Notes under the pieces: generated by a model | Seen by the model: only the letters and a program-made list of their open reading frames with translations | What the model was told of the DNA's origin: nothing | Database searches by the model: none | Position numbers and translations under genes: made by a program | Part shown: positions 57,453 to 63,207 of the stretch, one piece after another | Position numbering within the stretch: the first letter of the stretch is position 1 | Layout: each line of letters opens with the position of its first letter | Assembly: GCF_001661595.2 (NCBI RefSeq) | Contig: NZ_LYPF02000002.1 | Location: forward strand, 248,001 to 312,000 | Length of the DNA stretch: 64,000 nucleotides | Source of the DNA: Crocinitomix algicola | GTDB taxonomy: Bacteria; Bacteroidota; Bacteroidia; Flavobacteriales_D; Crocinitomicaceae | Reading direction: 5' to 3'

Positions 57453-58096
57453 GATTGAATTTCTTTTGCTTTAAAATAAGAATAGAATAGTGGTACAATT
57501 GTGATGATTCCTAAAATGCCTACTGCAGTAATTAAGGACCAAAGTTCTGTGGATATAAGGGAAATTAGCGTAATCAAAAGGCCCCCTATAAACCACAATT
57601 TGCCTCCAATTTGATGGGTTGATCTCCAAACAATTTCGTTTTTTAAAGTCCAAGGTGTACGAATGCCAAATAGATAATTCGGTTTTATAGTTGGGAAAAA
57701 ATTTCCGATTGCCGCTAATAGCAGCCCGATTAAGGCAAATATGATAGAGGGTTGGGAGATACTTTCACTTTTGGAAGAATAAATGATGAAAATTGCAATT
57801 GCTGACATAAATAATGTCATTATAAATTTTAATGCATTCAATTTTTTATTCATTCTTTTCAGATTGGCATTAGAACCAAAAGTTTGCATGAAATAAAAAA
57901 TGACATAGGCTATTGCAGGGAGAAATAACGCGATAAATATTAAGGTATATTTACTTCCATACCTGTCTGGTTCACCATAAAAGTTGTAATGGATTGGGAT
58001 TGTATCCTTAATTGTTCTCCAAGTATATAGTAAATATATAGCGGGTAGTATTAATGCAATAAGTGAAGGAATTTCTTTTTTTAAGTTGTTATTCAT
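57449..58096 (-). CDS. SdpI/DUF1648-family membrane protein
   Basis: 215 residues from the ATG at 58096; an ATG at 58105 adds three. Six membrane helices are visible. IPIHYNFYGEPDRYGSKYTL is the DUF1648 signature, and YLFGIRTPWTLKNEIVWRST is the SdpI core. In Bacillus, SdpI gives immunity to the SdpC toxin and sequesters the repressor SdpR. Here it directly follows an SdpR-like gene, giving the same pair, but no SdpC-like toxin is nearby. Confidence 0.88.
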   Translation of the reverse strand: MNNNLKKEIPSLIALILPAIYLLYTWRTIKDTIPIHYNFYGEPDRYGSKYTLIFIALFLPAIAYVIFYFMQTFGSNANLKRMNKKLNALKFIMTLFMSAIAIFIIYSSKSESISQPSIIFALIGLLLAAIGNFFPTIKPNYLFGIRTPWTLKNEIVWRSTHQIGGKLWFIGGLLITLISLISTELWSLITAVGILGIITIVPLFYSYFKAKEIQS

Positions 58097-58355
58097 TTTC
58101 GTCATTTTTTAGGTTTATAACCCATTTTACTAAATCTTCAAGAATGGTAGTGTTGAGTGAATAAAATACAAATTGTCCTTTTTTTTCACTCGTAACTAAA
58201 TCAGCCCTCTTTAGTAAGTCGAGATGATGTGAGATACTGGGCTTACTGATATTAAATCGCTCTGCAATTTCACCAGCGGTTAAATCTTGACCTTTTAGTA
58301 GTTCTAAAATTTCTCTTCTGGTTTTATCATTAAGCGCTTTGAATAAATTTTTCAC
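58089..58355 (-). CDS. SdpR/ArsR-family transcriptional repressor
   Basis: 88 residues. MKNLFKALNDKTRREILELL, DLTAGEIAERFNISKPSISH and HLDLLKRADLVTSEKKGQFV form the winged helix of SdpR-type autorepressors; no metal-binding cysteines are present. It likely represses its own operon and is relieved by the membrane partner. The end overlaps the SdpI-like gene by about eight bases. Confidence 0.92.
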   Translation of the reverse strand: MKNLFKALNDKTRREILELLKGQDLTAGEIAERFNISKPSISHHLDLLKRADLVTSEKKGQFVFYSLNTTILEDLVKWVINLKNDENE

Positions 58356-58420
58356 TAATTATATATTTAGACAAATATCTAAATACTTTTTAAATCAGCA
58401 AAATTTTCACCAAAAAAAAA

Positions 58421-58444
58421 ACCGTCAACTGAGCTGTTGACGGT
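58421..58444 (-). terminator. Terminator of the TRL-like gene cluster
   Basis: accgtcaac (58421-58429) pairs with gttgacggt (58436-58444) over six bases, with ten T following on the minus strand. It lies 26 bases after the last TRL-like stop. Confidence 0.9.
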
Positions 58445-58469
58445 TCACTTATATTCAAGTTGAATAATA

Positions 58470-58745
58470 TTATTCTCCTGTTACAATAGTTGTTACAGTT
58501 GTTCTGAAGAATCCACCATAAATTCTTTGGTCTACAGTTGCAACTTTAGTTATTCCACCATTTTTTGCTGCTGTTTGGATGCTAATATCTCCATCGAAAG
58601 GAGGGAACCCTAACCAACTAGTATAACTTGCCTCACCTCTTTTTTCAAGAGCTTTGTTGTCAGTAATCAATAATGGACCTGAAATTGAACAAGATGTTAG
58701 AACAACAACAGTTAATGACGCTAATGCTAATTTTATCTTTTTCAT
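58470..58745 (-). CDS. TRL-like lipoprotein (copy 3)
   Basis: 91 residues. MKKIKLALASLTVVVLTSCS is a lipoprotein signal. The mature part, PLLITDNKALEKRGEASYTS, AAKNGGITKVATVDQRIYGG and TTIVTGE, fits the TRL-like family. The function is unknown. It is the last of three tandem paralogues at 58470-59304 and ends at a strong terminator. Confidence 0.8.
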   Translation of the reverse strand: MKKIKLALASLTVVVLTSCSISGPLLITDNKALEKRGEASYTSWLGFPPFDGDISIQTAAKNGGITKVATVDQRIYGGFFRTTVTTIVTGE

Positions 58746-58751
58746 AATATT

Positions 58752-59039
58752 TTATTTTCCAGTTACGATTAATGTGTGTTTTCTAACGATAATGAAGTTT
58801 TGAATCTTCAAATCAACTGTTGCGATAGTATTGATATTACCGTTTTTTGCCGCTTCAGCAATACCGTAATTCTTGTTCAATACAATTCCAGAAGAAATTC
58901 CTCCGTAACCAAATACACAAGTTGTTTCTGATTTACCAACTTTAGATCCTATTTCGTTGTTTGTTGCTGTAACTGGTGAAGTTACGCTACAAGAAGTAGC
59001 TACTAATCCAACTACAAATGCTAATGCTAATTTTTTCAT
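58752..59039 (-). CDS. TRL-like lipoprotein (copy 2)
   Basis: 95 residues from the ATG at 59039 (MKKLALAFVVGLVATSCSVT); an upstream in-frame ATG at 59054 overlaps the preceding gene. It contains PVTATNNEIGSKVGKSETTC, AEAAKNGNINTIATVDLKIQ and LIVTGK. Paralogous to its two neighbours and separated from copy 3 by six bases. Confidence 0.78.
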   Translation of the reverse strand: MKKLALAFVVGLVATSCSVTSPVTATNNEIGSKVGKSETTCVFGYGGISSGIVLNKNYGIAEAAKNGNINTIATVDLKIQNFIIVRKHTLIVTGK

Positions 59040-59046
59040 AATCTTA

Positions 59047-59304
59047 TTATTCACCTGTTACTGTTGTTTTAAATTTTACAAAAAAGAGGATTTGAGTTGC
59101 TTTAAACTCCATAGTACCAATTTTCGTTATTCCACCGTTACTACATGCTTTTTCAGCTGTTATATCAAGGTCTTTGCTAAAGTTTGTTCCTTTAGCGACA
59201 CCTGTTTTAGTACCGACTGGGTTATTTGTCACCGTAATTTGATGACCGACTGTGCACGACCCTAAAAAAGCCGCCATGGCACAAATGCCAAATAATCTTT
59301 TCAT
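59047..59304 (-). CDS. TRL-like lipoprotein (copy 1)
   Basis: 85 residues. MKRLFGICAMAAFLGSCTVG is the lipoprotein signal. QITVTNNPVGTKTGVAKGTN, KACSNGGITKIGTMEFKATQ and FKTTVTGE give the family pattern: N-x2-G near the start, NGxI near two thirds and TGE/K at the end. First gene of the tandem set. Confidence 0.78.
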   Translation of the reverse strand: MKRLFGICAMAAFLGSCTVGHQITVTNNPVGTKTGVAKGTNFSKDLDITAEKACSNGGITKIGTMEFKATQILFFVKFKTTVTGE

Positions 59305-59380
59305 AATAATAGTTAATAATTCGACGCTAAACTATGAGTTTTTTTTAAAATAGAATGTTTTATAGAGGATTTTTTGCATT

Positions 59381-59518
59381 TCATGATATAGAATTAACTG
59401 TTTGTTGTTCTTCTCGTTTTCGTTGTTCTTGGAGTATACCGGTTTGATCGGTATTCACCTCTGATTTAAACCCCTTCGTAATCCTTTTTAATATAAGGGT
59501 GGAAAGTAGTGAGATCAT
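59381..59518 (-). CDS. Small protein (45 residues) at the end of the membrane-protein cluster
   Basis: ATG at 59518-59516 and stop at 59383-59381; too short for common ORF cut-offs. It reads MISLLSTLILKRITKGFKSE, VNTDQTGILQEQRKREEQQT, VNSIS. A short hydrophobic start is followed by a charged glutamine-rich helix. The ATG overlaps the TGA at 59515 of the upstream frame as ATGA, which suggests translational coupling and supports both genes. It has no recognised family. Confidence 0.5.
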   Translation of the reverse strand: MISLLSTLILKRITKGFKSEVNTDQTGILQEQRKREEQQTVNSIS

Positions 59519-60057
59519 GCCGGGGTAACTTCAGCTCGTTTTCCTTTTCCGACTCCTCTGAACACCAGTATAGCTCCAATAATTACAAAGACAGAAACAC
59601 CTACGACAATCCATGTTGTCCGCCTTTTTCTCTATTGTTCTATTTGCTGCTCTTGCTGTTGCATATAGTATTGCTGCTCTTGCAACTGGGTATTTGTATT
59701 TTGTCCTCTTCCGATCCCTGCCAGTACAGTTCCAACTGCTGATAGTGCACCACCGATTATAGCTAACCCCGATCCTTTGTTTTCACCGTCTGCGTTGTAC
59801 TGTTCATCCAGCTCAAGGATCATGTGTGATATGGCCTCACGAAACGCCGGATTATTCGGAAGGTGTTTGACTACAATAGTCAAAATCACTTCATCCGGTA
59901 AAACCCTACTTACGGCAATTCCGGTTTTGTGCAGGACTTCCAGCACTTGATCCGTAAAATCAAAAACAAGTTCTTTCAGCTTAATTTTGATAAGCTCCCT
60001 GTTCTTTGCCAATTCTCCGGCGTTCTGATTCTTTATGATTTGTTCTGCCAGTTTCAT
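59515..60057 (-). CDS. Glycine-zipper and tail-anchored membrane protein interrupted by an in-frame amber codon
   Basis: The frame opens with MKLAEQIIKNQNAGELAKNR and encodes 141 residues to TAG at 59632-59634. It includes a glycine-rich hydrophobic stretch (about 97-117, SGLAIIGGALSAVGTVLAGI) and a glutamine-rich tail. The same frame continues after the TAG for 38 codons to TGA at 59515: RKRRTTWIVVGVSVFVIIGA, then ILVFRGVGKGKRAEVTPA, a clear transmembrane anchor with a basic end. The TGA overlaps the next ATG. The amber codon therefore removes a membrane anchor and may be a recent lesion or a readthrough site. The family is not recognised; small phages often encode such proteins. Confidence 0.6.
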
Positions 60058-60096
60058 CTGAATATCATTTGTTTTTCTGTGACCTCATGGGCATTT

Positions 60097-60777
60097 TCAT
60101 CCAGTAGCTGTTTTTGCCATTTTCCGCTTATAGAGAATGATTCCCCCGACTAGCAGGATAAGTGCAATACCGATCCCAATAAAGAGTTTGGTTTGATTTG
60201 CACCTGCTTTTTCTTCGGCCTTCACTTGTTGCTGTTGTTTCAACTGTTGGGCTTCCAATTCCCTTTTTTCACGTTCAGCTTTTAATTCTGCTTCGCGGAT
60301 GGCTCTTTCATGTGCAAGGCGTTCTTTTTCTTTTTGAAGTTCAATCGCCCTTATCTCTTTAGCAGTTTCTTTATCCAACCCCTTCTCTAAACCCTTGCTT
60401 TCGCCCTCAACCAGTGTGTCCAGTTGTTTTTGTATAGCTTGAATTTTTGAGGGGAGCTGTTTCTGCTCCAATTTCAGTGATTCGATTCGAGCCGTATTAG
60501 TCACAATCCCTTTATGGTAATTGTTGACCGCAATCTCTACAGTTGTACCCTTTTCTTTTTCCCACTTACTTCTTTTAAGCGTGCCCAGTGATTCGAGCCA
60601 GACGATGTCGTTTCTTGCTCTTTCCAGACTCGCTTCGAGTTGTGCTATGATCTTGGGAATTTCTAACTGGCGAGCTTCCAAGCGCCTTTTCTCTGCGGTG
60701 AGTTGTTCCAATGTACTGTTTGAACCGTCCGCAGCATACGCCCTTTTGAAATTCCATCCTTTTATATTACCCTTCAT
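60097..60777 (-). CDS. Coiled-coil protein with C-terminal membrane anchor
   Basis: 226 residues. A short N-terminus (MKGNIKGWNFKRAYAADGSN) is followed by a long heptad-rich coiled coil (about 20-190; EQLTAEKRRLEARQLEIPKI, KERLAHERAIREAELKAERE). One transmembrane helix lies at about 199-217 (LFIGIGIALILLVGGIILYK) with a basic tail KRKMAKTATG. I do not recognise a family. The G+C content is higher than in the host genes: I counted 29 G+C in 60 bases at 60361-60420. It could be a structural or membrane-tethering protein of a mobile element. Confidence 0.6.
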   Translation of the reverse strand: MKGNIKGWNFKRAYAADGSNSTLEQLTAEKRRLEARQLEIPKIIAQLEASLERARNDIVWLESLGTLKRSKWEKEKGTTVEIAVNNYHKGIVTNTARIESLKLEQKQLPSKIQAIQKQLDTLVEGESKGLEKGLDKETAKEIRAIELQKEKERLAHERAIREAELKAEREKRELEAQQLKQQQQVKAEEKAGANQTKLFIGIGIALILLVGGIILYKRKMAKTATG

Positions 60778-60849
60778 CTCTTATATTTTTAGTCCTCTGC
60801 ATTTCGGGTAGTATTAACAGTCCCTAATGAAAAGGATGTTTTGAAAAAT

Positions 60850-60878
60850 GGCTGCACCCGGCAAAAGCAGATGCAACC
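60850..60878 (-). terminator. Hairpin after the 197-codon frame
   Basis: On the minus strand GGTTGCATC (60878-60870) pairs with GTGCAGCC (60857-60850), including one G-U pair and one bulge, then ATTTTTC. The short T run makes it a moderate terminator or attenuator inside the cluster, and it could reduce expression of downstream genes. Confidence 0.45.
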
Positions 60879-60886
60879 GATTTCAA

Positions 60887-61477
60887 TTATCCTCTTTTTA
60901 ATTGTTTCATACCATTTGGAATTACCGCAAGCCCTGTCGTATTGACTTTGGCCTGGGCATACGTCCTGATCGGCTCGTTTCCTTTTAGTGTGGAAGCGGT
61001 ATCTACCTTGTAAAGTGGGAATATGGTATAGAAAACCCTTGTCTGAGGTTCAATCTCCACTTCCCAGTAGGTTGATCCGTCAAAATCTTCGCTCAGCGGT
61101 GCATCCAACATATTCTTGTCCTGTTGATAGGCAGACTTAAACTGTTGCATATTCATGGGGCGCCTGAACCAGTTCCCGTTTGCATCTTTCTGATTGACAG
61201 TAATGAACTTTGTCACCTGTAACTGGTTTTCGGATTCGATCCGCATGAACTGTGTAGAAAACGGTTTTGTAGAAGATTGTTGTAACAATTCTACATACTC
61301 TACTCCCGGCTGCCCGACTGTGATAACGATTCCTGTTGGATTGCCGAAATTTGTCTTGAGTAGAAACTTATCGTTCCCAAACAGAATAGCAGTTAAGGCC
61401 TGCTGTTGACTGGTATTCTCAACAATAATCTGGTAAGGATCGGCTTGATAAAGTTTTACGCTCCTTTCTTCGCCTCC
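60887..61477 (-). CDS. Beta-rich protein of a possible mobile element, no canonical start codon
   Basis: The frame is open from the TAA at 61480-61478 to a stop at 60887, giving up to 196 residues. From about residue 7 it reads VKLYQADPYQIIVENTSQQQ, ALTAILFGNDKFLLKTNFGN, PTGIVITVGQPGVEYVELLQ and DANGNWFRRPMNMQQFKSAY, then YWEVEIEPQTRVFYTIFPLY. The first ATG, GTG or TTG in frame is the TTG at 61288, which would drop 63 clearly protein-like residues. It is beta-rich and resembles jelly-roll capsid proteins of small membrane-containing phages in general style only. That is inference and needs a structure search. An AAGGAGG site sits just upstream. Confidence 0.5.
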   Translation of the reverse strand, partial: GGEERSVKLYQADPYQIIVENTSQQQALTAILFGNDKFLLKTNFGNPTGIVITVGQPGVEYVELLQQSSTKPFSTQFMRIESENQLQVTKFITVNQKDANGNWFRRPMNMQQFKSAYQQDKNMLDAPLSEDFDGSTYWEVEIEPQTRVFYTIFPLYKVDTASTLKGNEPIRTYAQAKVNTTGLAVIPNGMKQLKRG

Positions 61478-61480
61478 TTA
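61473..61480 (-). promoter_or_regulatory. Strong Shine-Dalgarno sequence without a start codon
   Basis: TAAGGAGG on the minus strand is a perfect ribosome-binding site, unusual in this phylum where such sites are rare. AAAGGAGC follows at 61467-61460. No ATG, GTG or TTG in the frame of the following ORF lies within 20 bases; GTA AAA CTT comes at the expected place. A start codon may have mutated. Confidence 0.5.
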
Positions 61481-61585
61481 CATGTAATCGTAGTGTTCCT
61501 CGTTCCCATCTCCGTCAAAATTGTGATACTTGCTGTCAAGTGAATCCAAAATCTTTGCGAATGGCACATTTTTCCTTCTCTTCAT
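61478..61585 (-). CDS. Small acidic protein (35 residues)
   Basis: ATG at 61585-61583, TAA at 61480-61478. It reads MKRRKNVPFAKILDSLDSKY then HNFDGDGNEEHYDYM. A basic start, a helix and an acidic DGDGNEE segment that could bind divalent metal. It is in frame with the following ORF, separated only by the TAA. It begins 11 bases after the previous gene, as in a compact operon. The family is not recognised. Confidence 0.5.
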   Translation of the reverse strand: MKRRKNVPFAKILDSLDSKYHNFDGDGNEEHYDYM

Positions 61586-61596
61586 AATACTTGCTG

Positions 61597-61794
61597 TTAG
61601 ACTGTTTCTGTAACTTCTGTCTCAGTTGTTTCCTGAACTTTCTGAGCCGGCTGGGACGCCGTTTTAGTTCCTCCTGTAGATTCATTGTCTGCTTTGATCT
61701 TGTCGATCACAACGGTTGCAACCACGGTTACCACTATCGGTAATAACACATTTAACAGGAGTACATTTACTGTTTTGTTTTTTGTAATTTCCAT
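61597..61794 (-). CDS. Small single-pass membrane protein (65 residues)
   Basis: From the ATG at 61794; a TTG at 61806 would add four residues. MEITKNKTVNVLLLNVLLPI then VVTVVATVVIDKIKADNEST gives one transmembrane helix at about 8-31 with a hydrophilic tail rich in Thr, Gln and Glu (TGGTKTASQPAQKVQETTET). The family is not recognised. It is the first gene of the six-gene cluster and lies next to the repeat-rich intergenic region. Confidence 0.55.
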   Translation of the reverse strand: MEITKNKTVNVLLLNVLLPIVVTVVATVVIDKIKADNESTGGTKTASQPAQKVQETTETEVTETV

Positions 61795-61866
61795 TTGTTT
61801 GTTCAATTTGTTAAGAACCTTTCTTTTTTTAACGCCATAAAATGTCTTTTATAACAAGAATTATTT

Positions 61867-61950
61867 GCCCGTTTTAACCGATTTATGCGGTCGGGCACTT
61901 TTAGAATCGCTGTATTTATAGGTGTTTGAAGAGTGGGTTGAAAACGGGCA
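61867..61950. repeat. Long-range inverted repeat with overlapping local hairpin
   Basis: tgcccgtttt at 61867-61876 is the exact reverse complement of aaaacgggca at 61941-61950. The first arm can instead pair locally with cgggca at 61893-61898, with an inner accg/cggt stem (61878-61881/61889-61892). Two mutually exclusive foldings are therefore possible. Confidence 0.6.
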
Positions 61951-62172
61951 GTTATTTTTTTGATCACCTTTTTAACGTCATGAAATAACGTAGAAAAGTA
62001 TCAGAAATTCCTTTTTATATTGGAATTTCAGACATGATTAGGATTTATGAATAATGTCATTCAATCAAATTTTAATACTTTTATGAGGTAAACAAAAAAT
62101 AAACATATATAGAGTAAATTTTTTGATTGATACATAATAACTTAGTGTGAAGCTTTAATTCTTGGAACAGAA

Positions 62173-62292
62173 ACCGCCAATTTTAAACAAGTCAAAATTA
62201 ATAGCAACGCATCCCTATGGGGTGGTTCTTGCTTATTTAACGTGTGGGTGCTTGGCGGTACCTCTTGTGCAGATTTGTCAACGTTCCACCCC
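62173..62292 (+). ncRNA. Candidate structured RNA with pseudoknot, upstream of the split regulator
   Basis: Three helices of 6-8 pairs can be drawn. A: accgccaa (62173-62180) with ttggcggt (62252-62259), perfect. C: gcatcc (62209-62214) with gggtgc (62246-62251), one G-U, nested in A and abutting it. B: ggggtgg (62219-62225) with ccacccc (62286-62292), perfect. The order A-C-B-C'-A'-B' makes B cross A, a pseudoknot. It ends 45 bases before the ATG at 62338, so a cis-regulatory leader is plausible. I do not recognise a known riboswitch class. If transcribed from the other strand, the helices also form. Confidence 0.45.
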
Positions 62293-62337
62293 TCATGGTT
62301 TTAATAACTAAGAGTGGCGATTCATTAACCCACTCGT

Positions 62338-62715
62338 ATGAAAAAAACACAAATCCCAATCCTAATCTCTACACCTCATCAAAAATATGGTAATATATTA
62401 GCCAAATTGATTTCCGAACTTTCTGATTCCATTGAAATCAAAGGTATTTTTCCTTCGTTTGACCGAGTATTCCAATCAGGAAAAATCGCAAACGTTAAGT
62501 TTTTATTAATTTGTTTAGACAGATCAATTAAAGATCTTTTTCTATTTGTTTCCACCTTTAAAAATCTTTTTCCAGGGACTGATTTAATTATTATGACATT
62601 TTGGGATAATTCGTTTTATCAAAATCGTCTGGTTCTTTCTGGTGCATTTGGTATTTATGAAATTAACAAACCCATAGAAAGCCTCATTGATCTGCTTGAA
62701 CAGGTAAAATATTAG
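62338..62715 (+). CDS. Response-regulator receiver-like domain, first half of a gene split by amber
   Basis: 125 residues. The pattern QIPILISTPHQKYGNILAKL, VKFLLICLDRSIKDLFLFVS, GTDLIIMTFWDNSFYQNRLV and LSGAFGIYEINKPIESLIDL follows a receiver fold, with the aspartate in ICLDRS, threonine in IIMTFW and lysine in INKPI at the usual places. The paired acidic residues of strand 1 are missing, so phosphorylation is doubtful. It ends at TAG 62713-62715, and the reading frame continues in phase into a helix-turn-helix. The gene was probably one NarL/LuxR-type regulator. Confidence 0.6.
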   Translation: MKKTQIPILISTPHQKYGNILAKLISELSDSIEIKGIFPSFDRVFQSGKIANVKFLLICLDRSIKDLFLFVSTFKNLFPGTDLIIMTFWDNSFYQNRLVLSGAFGIYEINKPIESLIDLLEQVKY

Positions 62716-62718
62716 ATT

Positions 62719-63006
62719 TTGTTGCACCGAATAATCAATATATTACGACAGGTGACCCAAGTTGGAAGAAAAATATTCTTCCCAGTACCAAATAAACTTC
62801 TTACACCACGTGAAAAGGAAGTGTTCCTATTTATTCTTGAAAAGTATAAATACCGTGAAATTTCGGAAAAATTGCACATCTCGGAAAAGACAGTTTCCAA
62901 ACATGCTTCAAATATTTTTGAAAAAACAGGTTGTGTCAATAGAAAACAACTTGAGCGAAAATTCCGTTATCGAAAATTAATTAGTAAAACAAAATTGCCC
63001 AATTAA
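62719..63006 (+). CDS. LuxR-type helix-turn-helix domain, second half of the split regulator
   Basis: In the same frame as the receiver part, three bases after its TAG. A TTG at 62719 is the only start nearby. NKLLTPREKEVFLFILEKYK, YREISEKLHISEKTVSKHAS and NIFEKTGCVNRKQLERKF are the LuxR/NarL DNA-binding domain (about residues 27-86 of this part), with TPRE and the recognition helix SEKTVSKH. Alone it could bind DNA; with the receiver it would form a 223-residue regulator. It precedes an ACGT-box cluster and the protease gene. Confidence 0.65.
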   Translation: MLHRIINILRQVTQVGRKIFFPVPNKLLTPREKEVFLFILEKYKYREISEKLHISEKTVSKHASNIFEKTGCVNRKQLERKFRYRKLISKTKLPN

Positions 63007-63025
63007 TGGGGGTTTCCAAATGAAC

Positions 63026-63081
63026 ACGTAGGTGAAATTTGAGATTACGTAGATGAAAGTACGTGTTTTTAAAAATACGTA
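63026..63081. promoter_or_regulatory. Cluster of four ACGT boxes before the M4 peptidase gene
   Basis: acgta at 63026-63030, 63047-63051 and 63077-63081, and acgtg at 63061-63065. The last two flank gtttttaaaaat as a near-palindrome (63060-63081). They lie 20 bases after the regulator stop and about 130 bases before the protease ATG. They may be sites for the adjacent LuxR-type domain; this is inferred from position. Confidence 0.4.
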
Positions 63082-63207
63082 TTTTACTGTTTTTTAACTA
63101 ATTAATTGATTTTTCATTTGGTTTTGAATGTATTTGTGTCTAACTTGCTAATGACAAGTATAAGAAATATACTTAGAGAATAATCTATTTAACCTAAACC
63201 ATTTATT

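Larger units (their letters stand above)
61795..62337. other. Non-coding region between the membrane cluster and the split regulator
   Basis: No credible gene in 543 bases. It holds, in order: a 10-base inverted repeat tgcccgtttt (61867-61876)/aaaacgggca (61941-61950), with a second local hairpin at 61867-61898 using the same tgcccg; the hairpin gaaattcc/ggaatttc (62004-62011 and 62022-62029); an AT-rich stretch to about 62160; and the candidate structured RNA at 62173-62292. The density of inverted repeats fits a junction of a mobile element, its origin or a divergent promoter region. Confidence 0.55.

Noticed and set aside
62160-62337. Known c-di-GMP or SAM riboswitch
   Set aside because: The conserved cores of those classes are not present; only the general pseudoknot shape is suggestive.
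59632-62715. Genome-wide recoding of TAG as a sense codon
   Set aside because: TAG ends several intact genes at normal family lengths, for example the sigma factor at 3688 and the DUF6089 protein at 5197, and no suppressor tRNA is visible.
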